A DNA stretch of 64,000 bases, taken from NCBI GenBank assembly GCA_028286605.1, contig JAQBRE010000003.1, positions 27,162-91,161 of the forward strand, written 5' to 3'. The stretch is from Parcubacteria group bacterium (lineage in GTDB: Bacteria; Patescibacteria; Paceibacteria; UBA9973; UBA2103). Positions 57,371-64,000 of this stretch are shown here, piece after piece. Numbering within the stretch: the first letter of the stretch is position 1; every line of letters begins with the position of its first letter. The position numbers and the translations under genes are program-made. The notes under the pieces are model-generated. The model was not told the DNA's origin and did no database searches. It was given only the letters and a program-made list of their open reading frames with translations.

Positions 57371-58288
57371 CTACAGCCACTTACGGATACGGAAGTAGGA
57401 AACGAAGATAAGGACAGACGTTACCATAATGCCGAGCACGATAAGGAACGCGTGCGGCGAATTCATGAACGGAAGGTTTCCGGTGCTGATGCTGAAGAGG
57501 CCCGTGATGATGGTGAGAGGAAGGCCGGCGACGGCAATGAGCGTAAGGCGCGTGACGATATCGTTCTGCTTGGTGGAAAGGAGCGAGTCGTTCGTCTTGC
57601 GAAGCTCATTAGTGACGGCACGATAGCTGCCGACCAGGCTTGCGGCATGCGCGCGCTCTGCTTCCACGTGCGCGATATGTTCCTTGAAATCCTTTCCGAA
57701 GAATTCCGGCGTCGCGAGCTCCGTAAGGAAGGCGGCAAGGGAATCGCTATGGCGGCTTAGGGTGGTATCGAAACGAAGAAGTACGCGGCTCACCTTAGAA
57801 AGATTCTGCACAGTCTCGCGCTCCTTGCCAGTGAAGATGTCGTTCTCGATACGCTCGAGCATGCGTGCGATCTGCTCGGTCTCTTCGCAGAGCGCTGCAT
57901 AGAGGTGTCGCATCACGCGTTCAAGCAGGCCTTCTGCATCAGCCTCCTTTTCAGGAAGACCTAGTAGCTCTTCTGCTTCGAACACCTTATGCAGGTTATG
58001 AATAGAATCTATAACCTCATAGCGTGCGGTGATCATAAAATTCTTACCGACGATGAAATCGATTTCCTGATTCTTCGCGCCGCCGCGCGGGTCGGTAGTA
58101 GGGAAGTGAAGGATCAGGTAGAGATAGTTCTCAGAGGACACGACGAGCGGATACGGCGTCGGAGAGATGATCTCTTCCTCGATACGCGCATCGATGCCGA
58201 ATTCCTGAACTACATCCTGAAGTTCCTGACGCGTCGGAGACTCCATGTCTATCCAGGTGACTCCTTTGCGGGTGTGGCGAGTAAGCAT
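57371..58288 (-). CDS. corA: CorA-family divalent cation transporter
   Basis: A 305-residue channel of Mg2+/Co2+ type. A cytoplasmic domain (~1-240) with long helices precedes two C-terminal membrane helices (~245-265 and ~278-298). The usual YGMN selectivity motif after the first helix reads STGN in FSISTGNLPFMN, so the third position lacks Met. Such variants occur in the CorA/ZntB superfamily; the transported ion is uncertain. Confidence 0.85.
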   Translation of the reverse strand: MLTRHTRKGVTWIDMESPTRQELQDVVQEFGIDARIEEEIISPTPYPLVVSSENYLYLILHFPTTDPRGGAKNQEIDFIVGKNFMITARYEVIDSIHNLHKVFEAEELLGLPEKEADAEGLLERVMRHLYAALCEETEQIARMLERIENDIFTGKERETVQNLSKVSRVLLRFDTTLSRHSDSLAAFLTELATPEFFGKDFKEHIAHVEAERAHAASLVGSYRAVTNELRKTNDSLLSTKQNDIVTRLTLIAVAGLPLTIITGLFSISTGNLPFMNSPHAFLIVLGIMVTSVLIFVSYFRIRKWL

Positions 58289-58373
58289 ATAAATTTAGTA
58301 TAGCGTGTGCCGTGCCGCGCACCGCACCTAATGCACACGGCTGCATGAGTTGCGTGTGATACCATACGCATAC

Positions 58374-59672
58374 ATGGAAGGACGGCAGTTCACTGAAGAA
58401 GAGGATGAATTCGAAAGCGCGCCTGCGGCGCGCCCTCCGTTCAAGCCAACCAAGAAAGCTCTTCTTGGTATTTTGCTTGTCGTACTCGTGGTCGGCGGTT
58501 TCGTCGGTGGCGTCTTCGTAGGCGCAAAGACCGGCACCCGCGTATTCTCTAACGTACCAGTTCTCGGTGATGGCCTAGACGCCACGCCGAACAATTCCCT
58601 GGACTTCACTGATTTCTGGAAGGTGTATAACGTCCTCAATACTCGTTTCGTACAGACGCACAGCACCACCACGCCACCGACAGGGCAGCAGCTCGTCTGG
58701 GGCGCGATACAGGGTATGACCGCCGTCTATGGCGACCCATACACCGTATTCTTCCCGCCGGATCAATCGAAGCAGTTCCAGTCCCAGATACAGGGTAACT
58801 TCGAGGGTATCGGTGCAGAGATCGGTCTTAATAATGACAACGTGCTCACCATCATCGCGCCGCTGAAGGGAAGTCCTGCAGAAAAGGATGGCTTGCTTGC
58901 CGGCGACCTCATAACCGCTATCAATGGAAAATCAACTGAAGGCATTTCTGTAGACGAAGCCGTAACAGAAATCCGCGGCCCGAAGGGTTCCGTCGTAGAC
59001 TTCAGCGTCTATCGAAGTCAGAAGATGATCGATGTGAAGGTAACGCGTGACACGGTTGAGATTCCAGAGATAAAGAGCAGCTATGACGCATCGACCGGCA
59101 TCTATACGATCGCGCTCTACACCTTCACCGCAAACTCTGGCGACCTCTTCAATACTGCGCTGCAAGATATGCAGAAGAGCGGTGCGAAGAAGCTCATCAT
59201 CGATCTTCGTGGAAACCCAGGCGGATACCTTGATGCCGCGGTCTCTATCGCGAGTCATTTCCTTCCAAGCGGCGATGTCGTGGTGACGGAAGACTACAAG
59301 GGCAAGCAGGAGAATCTCGTGCACAAGAGCGCAGGCAGCGGCGGCATTCCGGACGGCTTGAAGACGGTCATCCTTATCGATCAGGGTTCGGCCTCTGCTT
59401 CAGAAATTCTTTCAGGCGCGCTTCAGGACGATCACGTCGCGACGCTTATCGGCACTCGCTCATTCGGAAAGGGTTCCGTACAGGAATTGGTGAAGGTTGG
59501 AGATGCATCGCTCAAGGTCACAGTGGCTCGCTGGCTCACGCCTTCCGGCCGCTCTATCTCGCTTTCTGGCCTCACGGCAGATATCAAGGTTGATCGCACG
59601 CAGGCTGACGTGGATGCAGGCAAGGATCCGCAGATGGCACGCGCCATTCAGTTCCTCACCATGGGCAAATAA
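58374..59672 (+). CDS. S41 family carboxy-terminal protease
   Basis: A 432-residue serine protease (CtpA/Prc type). An N-terminal helix (~30-52) anchors it outside the membrane. A PDZ domain (~125-205: APLKGSPAEKDGLLAGDLITAINGKS) precedes the core. The Ser/Lys dyad is in DQGSASASEILSGAL and GTRSFGKGSVQ. The start MEGRQFTEEEDEF lies 8 codons inside the longest frame. It trims extracytoplasmic proteins. Confidence 0.93.
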   Translation: MEGRQFTEEEDEFESAPAARPPFKPTKKALLGILLVVLVVGGFVGGVFVGAKTGTRVFSNVPVLGDGLDATPNNSLDFTDFWKVYNVLNTRFVQTHSTTTPPTGQQLVWGAIQGMTAVYGDPYTVFFPPDQSKQFQSQIQGNFEGIGAEIGLNNDNVLTIIAPLKGSPAEKDGLLAGDLITAINGKSTEGISVDEAVTEIRGPKGSVVDFSVYRSQKMIDVKVTRDTVEIPEIKSSYDASTGIYTIALYTFTANSGDLFNTALQDMQKSGAKKLIIDLRGNPGGYLDAAVSIASHFLPSGDVVVTEDYKGKQENLVHKSAGSGGIPDGLKTVILIDQGSASASEILSGALQDDHVATLIGTRSFGKGSVQELVKVGDASLKVTVARWLTPSGRSISLSGLTADIKVDRTQADVDAGKDPQMARAIQFLTMGK

Positions 59673-59682
59673 ACAATATAAA

Positions 59683-59697
59683 TTGACTAAGTCAATT
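59683..59697. promoter_or_regulatory. Perfect palindrome before rplI
   Basis: ATTGACTAAGTCAAT, a 7+1+7 palindrome that ends one base before the -35 box of rplI. A possible operator or the 3' hairpin of the protease gene. Confidence 0.4.
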
Positions 59698-59726
59698 TGC
59701 GAATAGGGCAGTTAAAAGCTAGGATA
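59698..59726 (+). promoter_or_regulatory. Promoter of rplI
   Basis: TTGCGA (59698-59703), a 17-nt spacer and TAGGAT (59721-59726), 10 nt before the rplI ATG. Confidence 0.6.
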
Positions 59727-59735
59727 TTCCTATAT

Positions 59736-60161
59736 ATGAAAGTCGTACTACTTAAAGACGTTCGAGACATGGGCCGTGCAGGCAGCGTTCATGACGTTTC
59801 GGATGGACATGGCCTTAACATGCTCATTCCGAAGGGTCTTGCTGTGCTCGCTACGCCGCTCGCAATGAAGCGTGCTGAAGCAATGAAGCAGCAGACCGAT
59901 GAGAAGCGTGAGCTTGATGCGAAGCTTATCGAAGAGCGTCTTTCCGCGCTTTCTGAGACACGCATCTCGATCATCAAGAAGGCGAACGAGCAGGGTCACC
60001 TGTACGACGCCGTAGATGCGAAGGAGATCGCAGAGGAGGCGAAGCTTCCGGTAGAGGCTATCAAGCTTGAGAAGCCTATCAAGGAACTCGGCACCTTCGA
60101 GATTCCTGTCTCATTCGGAGAGAACTTCGGGAACATCACGATCTCGGTCGAGGCTGAGTAA
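59736..60161 (+). CDS. rplI: 50S ribosomal protein L9
   Basis: A 141-residue protein. The N-terminal domain reads MKVVLLKDVRDMGRAGSVHDV with GHGLNMLIPKGLA. A connecting helix (~42-75) and the C-terminal domain follow. L9 is missing in some Patescibacteria, so its presence is informative for placement. A longer frame from 59697 runs over the promoter and is rejected. Confidence 0.95.
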   Translation: MKVVLLKDVRDMGRAGSVHDVSDGHGLNMLIPKGLAVLATPLAMKRAEAMKQQTDEKRELDAKLIEERLSALSETRISIIKKANEQGHLYDAVDAKEIAEEAKLPVEAIKLEKPIKELGTFEIPVSFGENFGNITISVEAE

Positions 60162-60180
60162 GAAAATCTGGGCATGAGGA

Positions 60181-60213
60181 AAGGCCAGTGATCCGGAGGA
60201 TCACTGGCCTTTT
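60181..60213. terminator. Bidirectional terminator
   Basis: AAGGCCAGTGATCC and its complement around GGA, then TTTT, between rplI and the convergent 358-aa gene. Confidence 0.85.
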
Positions 60214-60249
60214 GCTGTGCGAATAGGTGCGGTTTAGAACGGGTGCGGA

Positions 60250-61326
60250 TCAGTGTGGCGTTTCGCCTCTGATTTCCCGCGAAGCGGCGAGGATAGCCTC
60301 GATCTGTTCGGGCGAGCGCTCAGGCTGATCGACGTGGTCGACATTCGGGACCACTTCGGGGTCAACCAGATTCGGATCCGGCTCCACCTTGTGCTGGATA
60401 GCCACAGGTGTCGGCGGTTCTTCTTCGTGTGAAGAAGACGAAACCGGCCAGAAGCGCCAGACCAGAAAGGCAGCCACAATAAGGCCGATGATGCCGCCAA
60501 TAGCAGCAAGGATCACATGCCAAGTCCGGGAAGCCCAGAAGGACGGCTTTTGCGAGACGTCAGCGTCGTGGTTCACTGGCGCCGTTCGTAGATGCACTCC
60601 CGGAGGAGTCGTCATCCGAGCGGTATCAGAGGCTTGGCGCATGCTGGTCGCAGGTGCCGACGTCGCGGGCGTGGACGGCAGGTCTCCAAAGGTGCCCGTG
60701 TCCGGGTTTAAGAAGGCGATGCCGTGAGAACCTGTCGGGGATCTCGCCGCAGGCTCTTCAGCGACCTTAGTCGCAGGCGGTGCGGGCGGAACGATCGCAG
60801 GCTTCGGAGCCGGCGGAGCCAGTACGGGAGCAGGCGTCTTCACGACGGGTGCAACCGGCTTGGCCAGAACGGGAACTGCAACCGGCTTCGCCGGCGCAAG
60901 GGGTTTCGCAGCAACCGGCGCCTTGGCGGCGATCACGGTTTGCTTGGTCTGAACCACTGCGTTTGCAGCCGGCTTCGCCGGCGCAGCGCGCATGGTCGTC
61001 GGTGCGGGTTTCGGTTCAGCGCGGACACGCGGCGCGGATTCCATCCGCGCAGGTTGTGCGGAGAGGATGGACTCACGGCAGCCGCTCCAGATGAACGGCA
61101 TCTCCTTGGTGAGGGCGTAGGTCTGCGAGCCGATCTGGTAGGACCAGCCGACGGGCAGATGACGAGCCTTCTCTTCGGAAATGCCGGCCTTGGCCAGCAC
61201 GTTGTTCTTGCATTCAGCAGTCGGTCCGTTCAGACCGAAGGTCTTGGCGATCGCCATGGCCGGAGCCGAGTCGATAATGAAGATGCTCAGGATGAGCACC
61301 AGCATTCGAGCCGCAATCTTGTTCAT
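60250..61326 (-). CDS. Secreted Ala/Pro-rich protein with C-terminal anchor
   Basis: A 358-residue protein. The signal peptide MNKIAARMLVLILSIFIIDS ends near APAMA. A small N-terminal domain with two cysteines (ECKNN, WSGCRESI) follows. A long Ala/Pro/Lys/Val repeat region (~90-200: AKPVA, APAP units) looks like a wall-spanning stalk. A membrane helix (~270-295) precedes an acidic cytoplasmic tail (PEQIEAILAASREIRGE). Two N-proximal domains facing out is inferred. No LPXTG motif. Confidence 0.65.
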   Translation of the reverse strand: MNKIAARMLVLILSIFIIDSAPAMAIAKTFGLNGPTAECKNNVLAKAGISEEKARHLPVGWSYQIGSQTYALTKEMPFIWSGCRESILSAQPARMESAPRVRAEPKPAPTTMRAAPAKPAANAVVQTKQTVIAAKAPVAAKPLAPAKPVAVPVLAKPVAPVVKTPAPVLAPPAPKPAIVPPAPPATKVAEEPAARSPTGSHGIAFLNPDTGTFGDLPSTPATSAPATSMRQASDTARMTTPPGVHLRTAPVNHDADVSQKPSFWASRTWHVILAAIGGIIGLIVAAFLVWRFWPVSSSSHEEEPPTPVAIQHKVEPDPNLVDPEVVPNVDHVDQPERSPEQIEAILAASREIRGETPH

Positions 61327-61422
61327 AACACACCTATTCGTTATGTAAGGGGCAGTTTTTGGTCCAAACCGGGGTGGTTCGGGCTCTGGGGGAGATAATA
61401 GCACATATTGCATAAAAAGCAA

Positions 61423-61455
61423 GAGTGCGTGAATCCCAAAGGGATTCACGCACTC
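61423..61455 (-). terminator. Terminator of rpmA
   Basis: A 15-bp perfect stem, GAGTGCGTGAATCCC and complement around AAA; the minus strand continues TTGCTTTTTATG. Confidence 0.85.
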
Positions 61456-61478
61456 TTTAGGAAAACTCCAGCTTTTCC

Positions 61479-61760
61479 TTATACTGCAGCGAGAACGTCT
61501 ACAACTTTGCGGCGAACAACGCGGCCGTCAAAATTGGTCTTGCGCTTGTCGCGGAAGGAGACGACACCCGTAATCATCGAGTATAGCGTATGGTCGCGGC
61601 CCACCTTCACATTCTGGCCTGCCATCACATTAGTGCCGCGCTGGCGGATAATCACCATGCCGGGGCGAGCTGCCTGACCAGCAGCGAGTTTCACACCGAG
61701 GAATTTCGGGTTTGAGTCGCGTCCGTTCTTTGTTGATCCTCCTGCTTTTGTATGTGCCAT
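61479..61760 (-). CDS. rpmA: 50S ribosomal protein L27
   Basis: A 93-residue protein at the peptidyl-transferase centre. The start MAHTKAGGSTKNGRDSNPKFLGVK has the conserved basic N-terminal extension, and RQRGTNVMAGQNVKVGRDHTL is the core. No cleaved leader is seen. Frames extending further upstream are artefacts. Divergent from the Ada-like gene by 19 bp. Confidence 0.97.
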   Translation of the reverse strand: MAHTKAGGSTKNGRDSNPKFLGVKLAAGQAARPGMVIIRQRGTNVMAGQNVKVGRDHTLYSMITGVVSFRDKRKTNFDGRVVRRKVVDVLAAV

Positions 61761-61779
61761 ATCTGCTATCGTTAGTAGG

Positions 61780-62250
61780 ATGACTATAGCAGACACCACC
61801 AAACAAGACAAGGCGGAGCCTAGATACTGGGGCAGGGTAGGGGAGCGGATACCCAAAGGTCTATTGCTCGGTATCCTCGTGATACTGGCTGGAGGAGCCG
61901 GAATAGGCTCTGGAATCCTCATAGGCCAGGAGGGAGTAGGAAAGCAGGACAAGCTCTGGATCGAGCAATTGCCCGCAGAAGAGCTGGCAGGGAGCACTGC
62001 TACCTCTACGGTGCCAAGCGTGACCGTTGAACCAACACCAACAGCGAAGCCACAAACACAGGCGGCCGCAGCGGCCGCCTCCATACCCGCAACTACCGAA
62101 GTGATTGCCTCGAAAACCGGCACTGTCTACTACCTTCCAACCTGCAGCGGCGTATCGCGCATCCTTCCTGCAAACCGAGTTACGTACGCTACCCGTTCAG
62201 CAGCCGAAGCGAAAGGCCTCAAACCTGCAAAGAATTGCAAGGGTCTCTAG
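61780..62250 (+). CDS. Membrane-anchored protein with Ada-type metal-binding domain
   Basis: A 156-residue protein. A helix (~28-50) is followed by an Ala/Pro/Thr linker (~70-105). The C-terminus, GTVYYLPTCSGVSRILPANR and then KGLKPAKNCKGL, matches the Ada-type zinc knuckle seen in many secreted Patescibacteria proteins (V-x-Y-x-x-x-x-C ... C). The function is likely DNA or ligand contact outside the cell, but unproven. Its TAG lies at the first base of a repeat. Confidence 0.7.
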   Translation: MTIADTTKQDKAEPRYWGRVGERIPKGLLLGILVILAGGAGIGSGILIGQEGVGKQDKLWIEQLPAEELAGSTATSTVPSVTVEPTPTAKPQTQAAAAAASIPATTEVIASKTGTVYYLPTCSGVSRILPANRVTYATRSAAEAKGLKPAKNCKGL

Positions 62251-62272
62251 GTTCGATCCCTAATCTGCCAGC
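62250..62272 (+). repeat. tRNA 3'-end-like repeat copy
   Basis: GGTTCGATCCCTAATCTGCC followed by AGCA. GGTTCGATCC is a standard T-arm sequence, and CTGCCAGCA is the end shared by the dispersed repeats. It directly adjoins the stop codon of the Ada-like gene. Confidence 0.6.
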
Positions 62273-62280
62273 AATATAAA

Positions 62281-62306
62281 TAAAAACACTTCCAATAATG
62301 GAAGTG
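62281..62306 (-). terminator. Terminator of the 295-nt RNA
   Basis: CACTTCCA (62287-62294) pairs with TGGAAGTG (62299-62306). On the minus strand TTTTTA follows. Confidence 0.85.
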
Positions 62307-62576
62307 CGGTAGGAGTGGCCTCCACACACCAGAAGACCGAAGTCATCATGATGGAGGAGGCCTTACCTTTAGTTAGTCTAGGCACCTAGGATTCTATAAC
62401 CGTGCACAGTATTCCTTGGGGATAAGTGCGATGTATAACCCCTGCCTTAAGTCTCGTCTGCACTAAGGAACTTTCGGAACCTGTCGGCCATCATGTGGGA
62501 GACCGCTACTTGGAACGGTATCTCAGCCCCTTCACACCCTCAGGCGGATGCGCGTTTAACAGATGTTGCCTAAACC
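62282..62576 (-). ncRNA. Structured RNA of about 295 nt, unclassified
   Basis: A minus-strand transcript bounded by a TTGACA promoter and a rho-independent terminator. Predicted helices in order: a 5' pseudoknot (GUUUA/UAAAC with AGGC/GCCU); GAGAUACCG/CGGUCUC; CCUUAGU/ACUUAAGG; GGGGUUA/UUAUCCCC; CUAGG-UG-CCUAG inside GUUA/UAAC; GGCCUCC/GGAGGCC topped by GAC-UUCG-GUC. The longest reading frame is a 15-codon one. None of the conserved cores of RNase P, tmRNA, 6S or SRP RNA was found. It fills one unit of the repeat array. Confidence 0.6.
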
Positions 62577-62582
62577 ATAAAT

Positions 62583-62610
62583 ATAGTATTACTTATACCA
62601 TATTTGTCAA
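62583..62610 (-). promoter_or_regulatory. Sigma-70 promoter of the 295-nt RNA
   Basis: On the minus strand TTGACA (62610-62605), a 16-nt spacer and TACTAT (62588-62583); CTATAT two bases on is an alternative -10. It is 9 bp from repeat copy 6. Confidence 0.7.
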
Positions 62611-62619
62611 GCATAAAAA

Positions 62620-62648
62620 GGTTCCAACATCGTCCCAGACTGCCAGCA
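62620..62648 (+). repeat. Dispersed repeat, copy 6
   Basis: Full 29-bp copy, identical to that at 63015-63043. It separates the RNA gene (minus) from the 102-aa gene (plus). Confidence 0.9.
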
Positions 62649-62698
62649 ATTATCGGAAAGATAAGTACGGCCGTCGTACAAGAGCTATACTTACAAAT

Positions 62699-63007
62699 AT
62701 GAATTCCATTCTTGAAAACAGCGGCAGGCATTCTCGAAATCTAGCCTATCTTGGCGTGGCAATCGGAATTGGAATACCTCTTCTTGTTGAGGTTATATCT
62801 GTATCCATGCAGACATTCAGGGCAATGTTTTTTCAAACACTTTTTGTTATATATTTTATCTCTATCCCTTTGGGATTTATGATCTTTCTCTACGCTCTTA
62901 TCTTGCGACAGAAACTTAATTTAAATAAGTGGTATTGGTGGCTCCTTGCCATTGGGTGGTTTCTTGGTGCAGGCTTTTTCTTCTTGAATACGTTTAGTCG
63001 GCTTTGA
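62699..63007 (+). CDS. Orphan cassette membrane protein, 102 aa
   Basis: Begins MNSILENSGRHSRNLAYLGV at ATG 62699. Three helices (~16-36, 45-68, 80-97) with basic loops (LRQKLNLNKWYW). A longer in-frame reading runs back through the repeat and the RNA gene and is rejected. AT-rich relative to neighbours. No family. It ends 7 bp before repeat copy 7. Confidence 0.6.
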   Translation: MNSILENSGRHSRNLAYLGVAIGIGIPLLVEVISVSMQTFRAMFFQTLFVIYFISIPLGFMIFLYALILRQKLNLNKWYWWLLAIGWFLGAGFFFLNTFSRL

Positions 63008-63014
63008 TCATAAA

Positions 63015-63043
63015 GGTTCCAACATCGTCCCAGACTGCCAGCA
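63015..63043 (+). repeat. Dispersed repeat, copy 7
   Basis: Full 29-bp copy identical to copy 6, 7 bp after one stop codon and 39 bp before the next ATG. Confidence 0.9.
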
Positions 63044-63082
63044 TTTCTGAGAAGTAAGATTTGCAGGTGTTAGAATTTAAAT

Positions 63083-63721
63083 ATGTCTTGGATCAACAAT
63101 ATTGTTTCCTCAGCAATTCTTTTACTGAGTTCTCTTTTTGGGAGTAGCCAAGTTTCTCCACCCGTTTTCACTCCACCGGTTCATCCTTATACGGTTACTT
63201 CAAGCCACACCGGTACCACAACTACGCTATCAAATCCTGATCCTACCCAAGCTTCAGCTGCTAACACTGTTACGTACGCAGGATTAAGTTTCACGTATCC
63301 TCCTGGATGGACTGAAGATTCACTTGCGAGCGATAAGGGAACATCTGAGCATTTCTATGCACCTCGAAATGCGTCAAGTACCGTATTCATAACTCAGATG
63401 CAAGCTACGGCAGATAGTCAAAGCAATCTAAATTTTAAAGGAGGAAGCATCGCTTACCAGGAAAAGTACGGCCCGAGCGGGGGACAGGTTCAAATGCCGG
63501 ATCTATACCTGCCAAATCTCGGTGTTACTGCAAAAGTGTGGCAAACAAAAGACCTGTTCACGCAAGATAATCCTGCGATCATTTACTTCATCCCCATTAA
63601 CAACGACATAATCAGCATTATTGTTGTTCTTGATTCAGAGCATCTGAAAGAAACGGATTTTAAAGGTACTCAGGATTTCATAAACCAATTCCTTGGGAAT
63701 ATTTCTGTACACAAAAGTTAA
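63083..63721 (+). CDS. Orphan cassette secreted protein, 212 aa
   Basis: MSWINNIVSSAILLLSSLFG is a signal-like start. A Ser/Thr/Pro-rich linker (~25-60) is followed by a globular domain: VTYAGLSFTYPPGWTEDSLA...AIIYFIPINNDIISIIVVLDSEHL. The FTYPPGWT pattern with a late IISIIVV strand is PsbP/DUF1795-like. Surface or periplasmic by inference. It ends 4 bp before repeat copy 8. Confidence 0.65.
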   Translation: MSWINNIVSSAILLLSSLFGSSQVSPPVFTPPVHPYTVTSSHTGTTTTLSNPDPTQASAANTVTYAGLSFTYPPGWTEDSLASDKGTSEHFYAPRNASSTVFITQMQATADSQSNLNFKGGSIAYQEKYGPSGGQVQMPDLYLPNLGVTAKVWQTKDLFTQDNPAIIYFIPINNDIISIIVVLDSEHLKETDFKGTQDFINQFLGNISVHKS

Positions 63722-63725
63722 TTTT

Positions 63726-63752
63726 GGTTCCAACATCGTCCCAGATGCCAGC
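63726..63752 (+). repeat. Dispersed repeat, copy 8
   Basis: GGTTCCAACATCGTCCCAGA followed by TGCCAGC (one base pair pair lost). Its last base touches the stop codon of the VOC gene. Confidence 0.85.
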
Positions 63753-64000
63753 TACTCGCTTGGATTGGGATCGTGAAAGACTGCTTCTATATTGTTACCT
63801 TCAGGATCCAGCACAAATGCAGCGTAATGACCGGCATTGATATTCTTCCTATACCCAGGAGCACCATTATCCGTGCCGCCTGAAGCGAGACCTTTTGCGT
63901 AAAATTCAGTAACAACTTCTTTGCTTGGCGCAGTAAAAGAGATGTGGGCGTGACGTGTTTCTCCTACATGTACTATGAACTCTGACCAATCTGCGCCAAA
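63752..64000 (-). CDS. VOC family (glyoxalase-like) protein, partial C-terminus
   Basis: 82 codons of the C-terminal half; the start lies outside the window. HAHISFTAPSKEVVTEFY and NAGHYAAFVLDPEGNNIEAV are the second betaalphabetabetabeta unit, with the Glu of NNIEAV as a metal ligand. VOC proteins include dioxygenases, glyoxalases and resistance proteins. It reads against repeat copy 8. Confidence 0.85.
   Translation of the reverse strand, partial: FGADWSEFIVHVGETRHAHISFTAPSKEVVTEFYAKGLASGGTDNGAPGYRKNINAGHYAAFVLDPEGNNIEAVFHDPNPSE

Noticed and set aside
62282..62576. TPP riboswitch, from GCUGAGAUACC in the 295-nt RNA
   Set aside because: The second conserved half (CUGAUCU...AAUGCCAGCG) is missing, and no thiamine gene follows.
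62282..62576. tmRNA or RNase P RNA for the 295-nt transcript
   Set aside because: No T-arm or acceptor pair at its ends, no tag frame ending in ALAA, and no GAGGAAAGUC or ACAGA core.
62426..62698. N-terminal extension of the 102-aa membrane protein
   Set aside because: It reads through the antisense RNA gene, its promoter and repeat copy 6.

Overview
The window looks like a chromosomal segment from a Patescibacteria (Candidate Phyla Radiation) genome, probably Parcubacteria. This rests on the gene repertoire and compact proteins, not on a 16S sequence, which is absent. It carries short operons of housekeeping genes (hisS, prmC, frr, rseP, proS, mreBC, mrdA, greA, lysS, mraZ-rsmH-ftsL-ftsI-murF, truB, rmuC, rplU, recR, dnaB, cysS, rplI, rpmA) with small orphan proteins between them. 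There is a type IV pilus assembly locus and almost no biosynthetic metabolism. Several genes have a -10 box placed so that transcription would begin at or near the start codon, so leaderless mRNAs are likely.

Layout: 0-4 kb holds an exonuclease fragment, hisS, a PH-domain membrane protein, prmC and a DUF1360 protein. 4.1-4.3 kb is a tRNA-like element with a small RNA gene. 4.4-10.3 kb holds an RRM protein and an operon of ECF sigma factor, putative anti-sigma, and a MacAB-type exporter. 11.0-12.7 kb is a cassette-like array of four orphan genes separated by a shared repeat. 12.8-19 kb holds an FAD oxidase and a mannoside utilisation operon (cupin isomerase, two GH130 proteins, phosphomannomutase). 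19-24 kb holds a NUDIX gene, gtrA, an unclassified RNA, an ABC-2 exporter, uppP and two more repeat-bounded orphans. 24-32 kb holds a two-component system and the pilus locus. 32-39 kb holds frr, a possible small RNA, rseP, proS and the rod-shape genes mreB-mreC-mreD-mrdA. 39.4-39.6 kb is a second copy of the tRNA-like element and small RNA. 39.6-47 kb holds greA, lysS and the dcw cluster with MraZ boxes. 47-54 kb holds tRNA-Glu, orphans, truB, yqeY, rmuC and rplU. 54-62 kb holds recR, dnaB, cysS, corA, ctp, rplI and rpmA. 62.2-64 kb is a second cassette-like array that includes a ~295-nt structured RNA gene.

How genes work together: GH130 phosphorylases would release mannose 1-phosphate, the HAD phosphomannomutase would convert it to mannose 6-phosphate, and the cupin isomerase to fructose 6-phosphate. 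MreB/C/D with the PBP2-like MrdA, and MraZ/RsmH/FtsL/FtsI/MurF with UppP, make and shape peptidoglycan. The pilus genes supply the ATPase, platform protein and five prepilin-like subunits, but no prepilin peptidase, PilT or secretin is in view.

The most unusual signals are three. (i) Two paralogous loci (about 4.08-4.26 kb minus, 39.41-39.59 kb plus) each have a tRNA-like acceptor/T-arm element, then a sigma-70 promoter, a short RNA and the same terminator; two helices join the element to the RNA and are conserved in position while their sequences differ. (ii) About ten copies of a ~29-bp repeat, all in one orientation, sit between small orphan genes in an integron-like arrangement. (iii) Several unclassified RNA genes have recognisable promoters and terminators. 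No CRISPR array, transposase or integrase was found.
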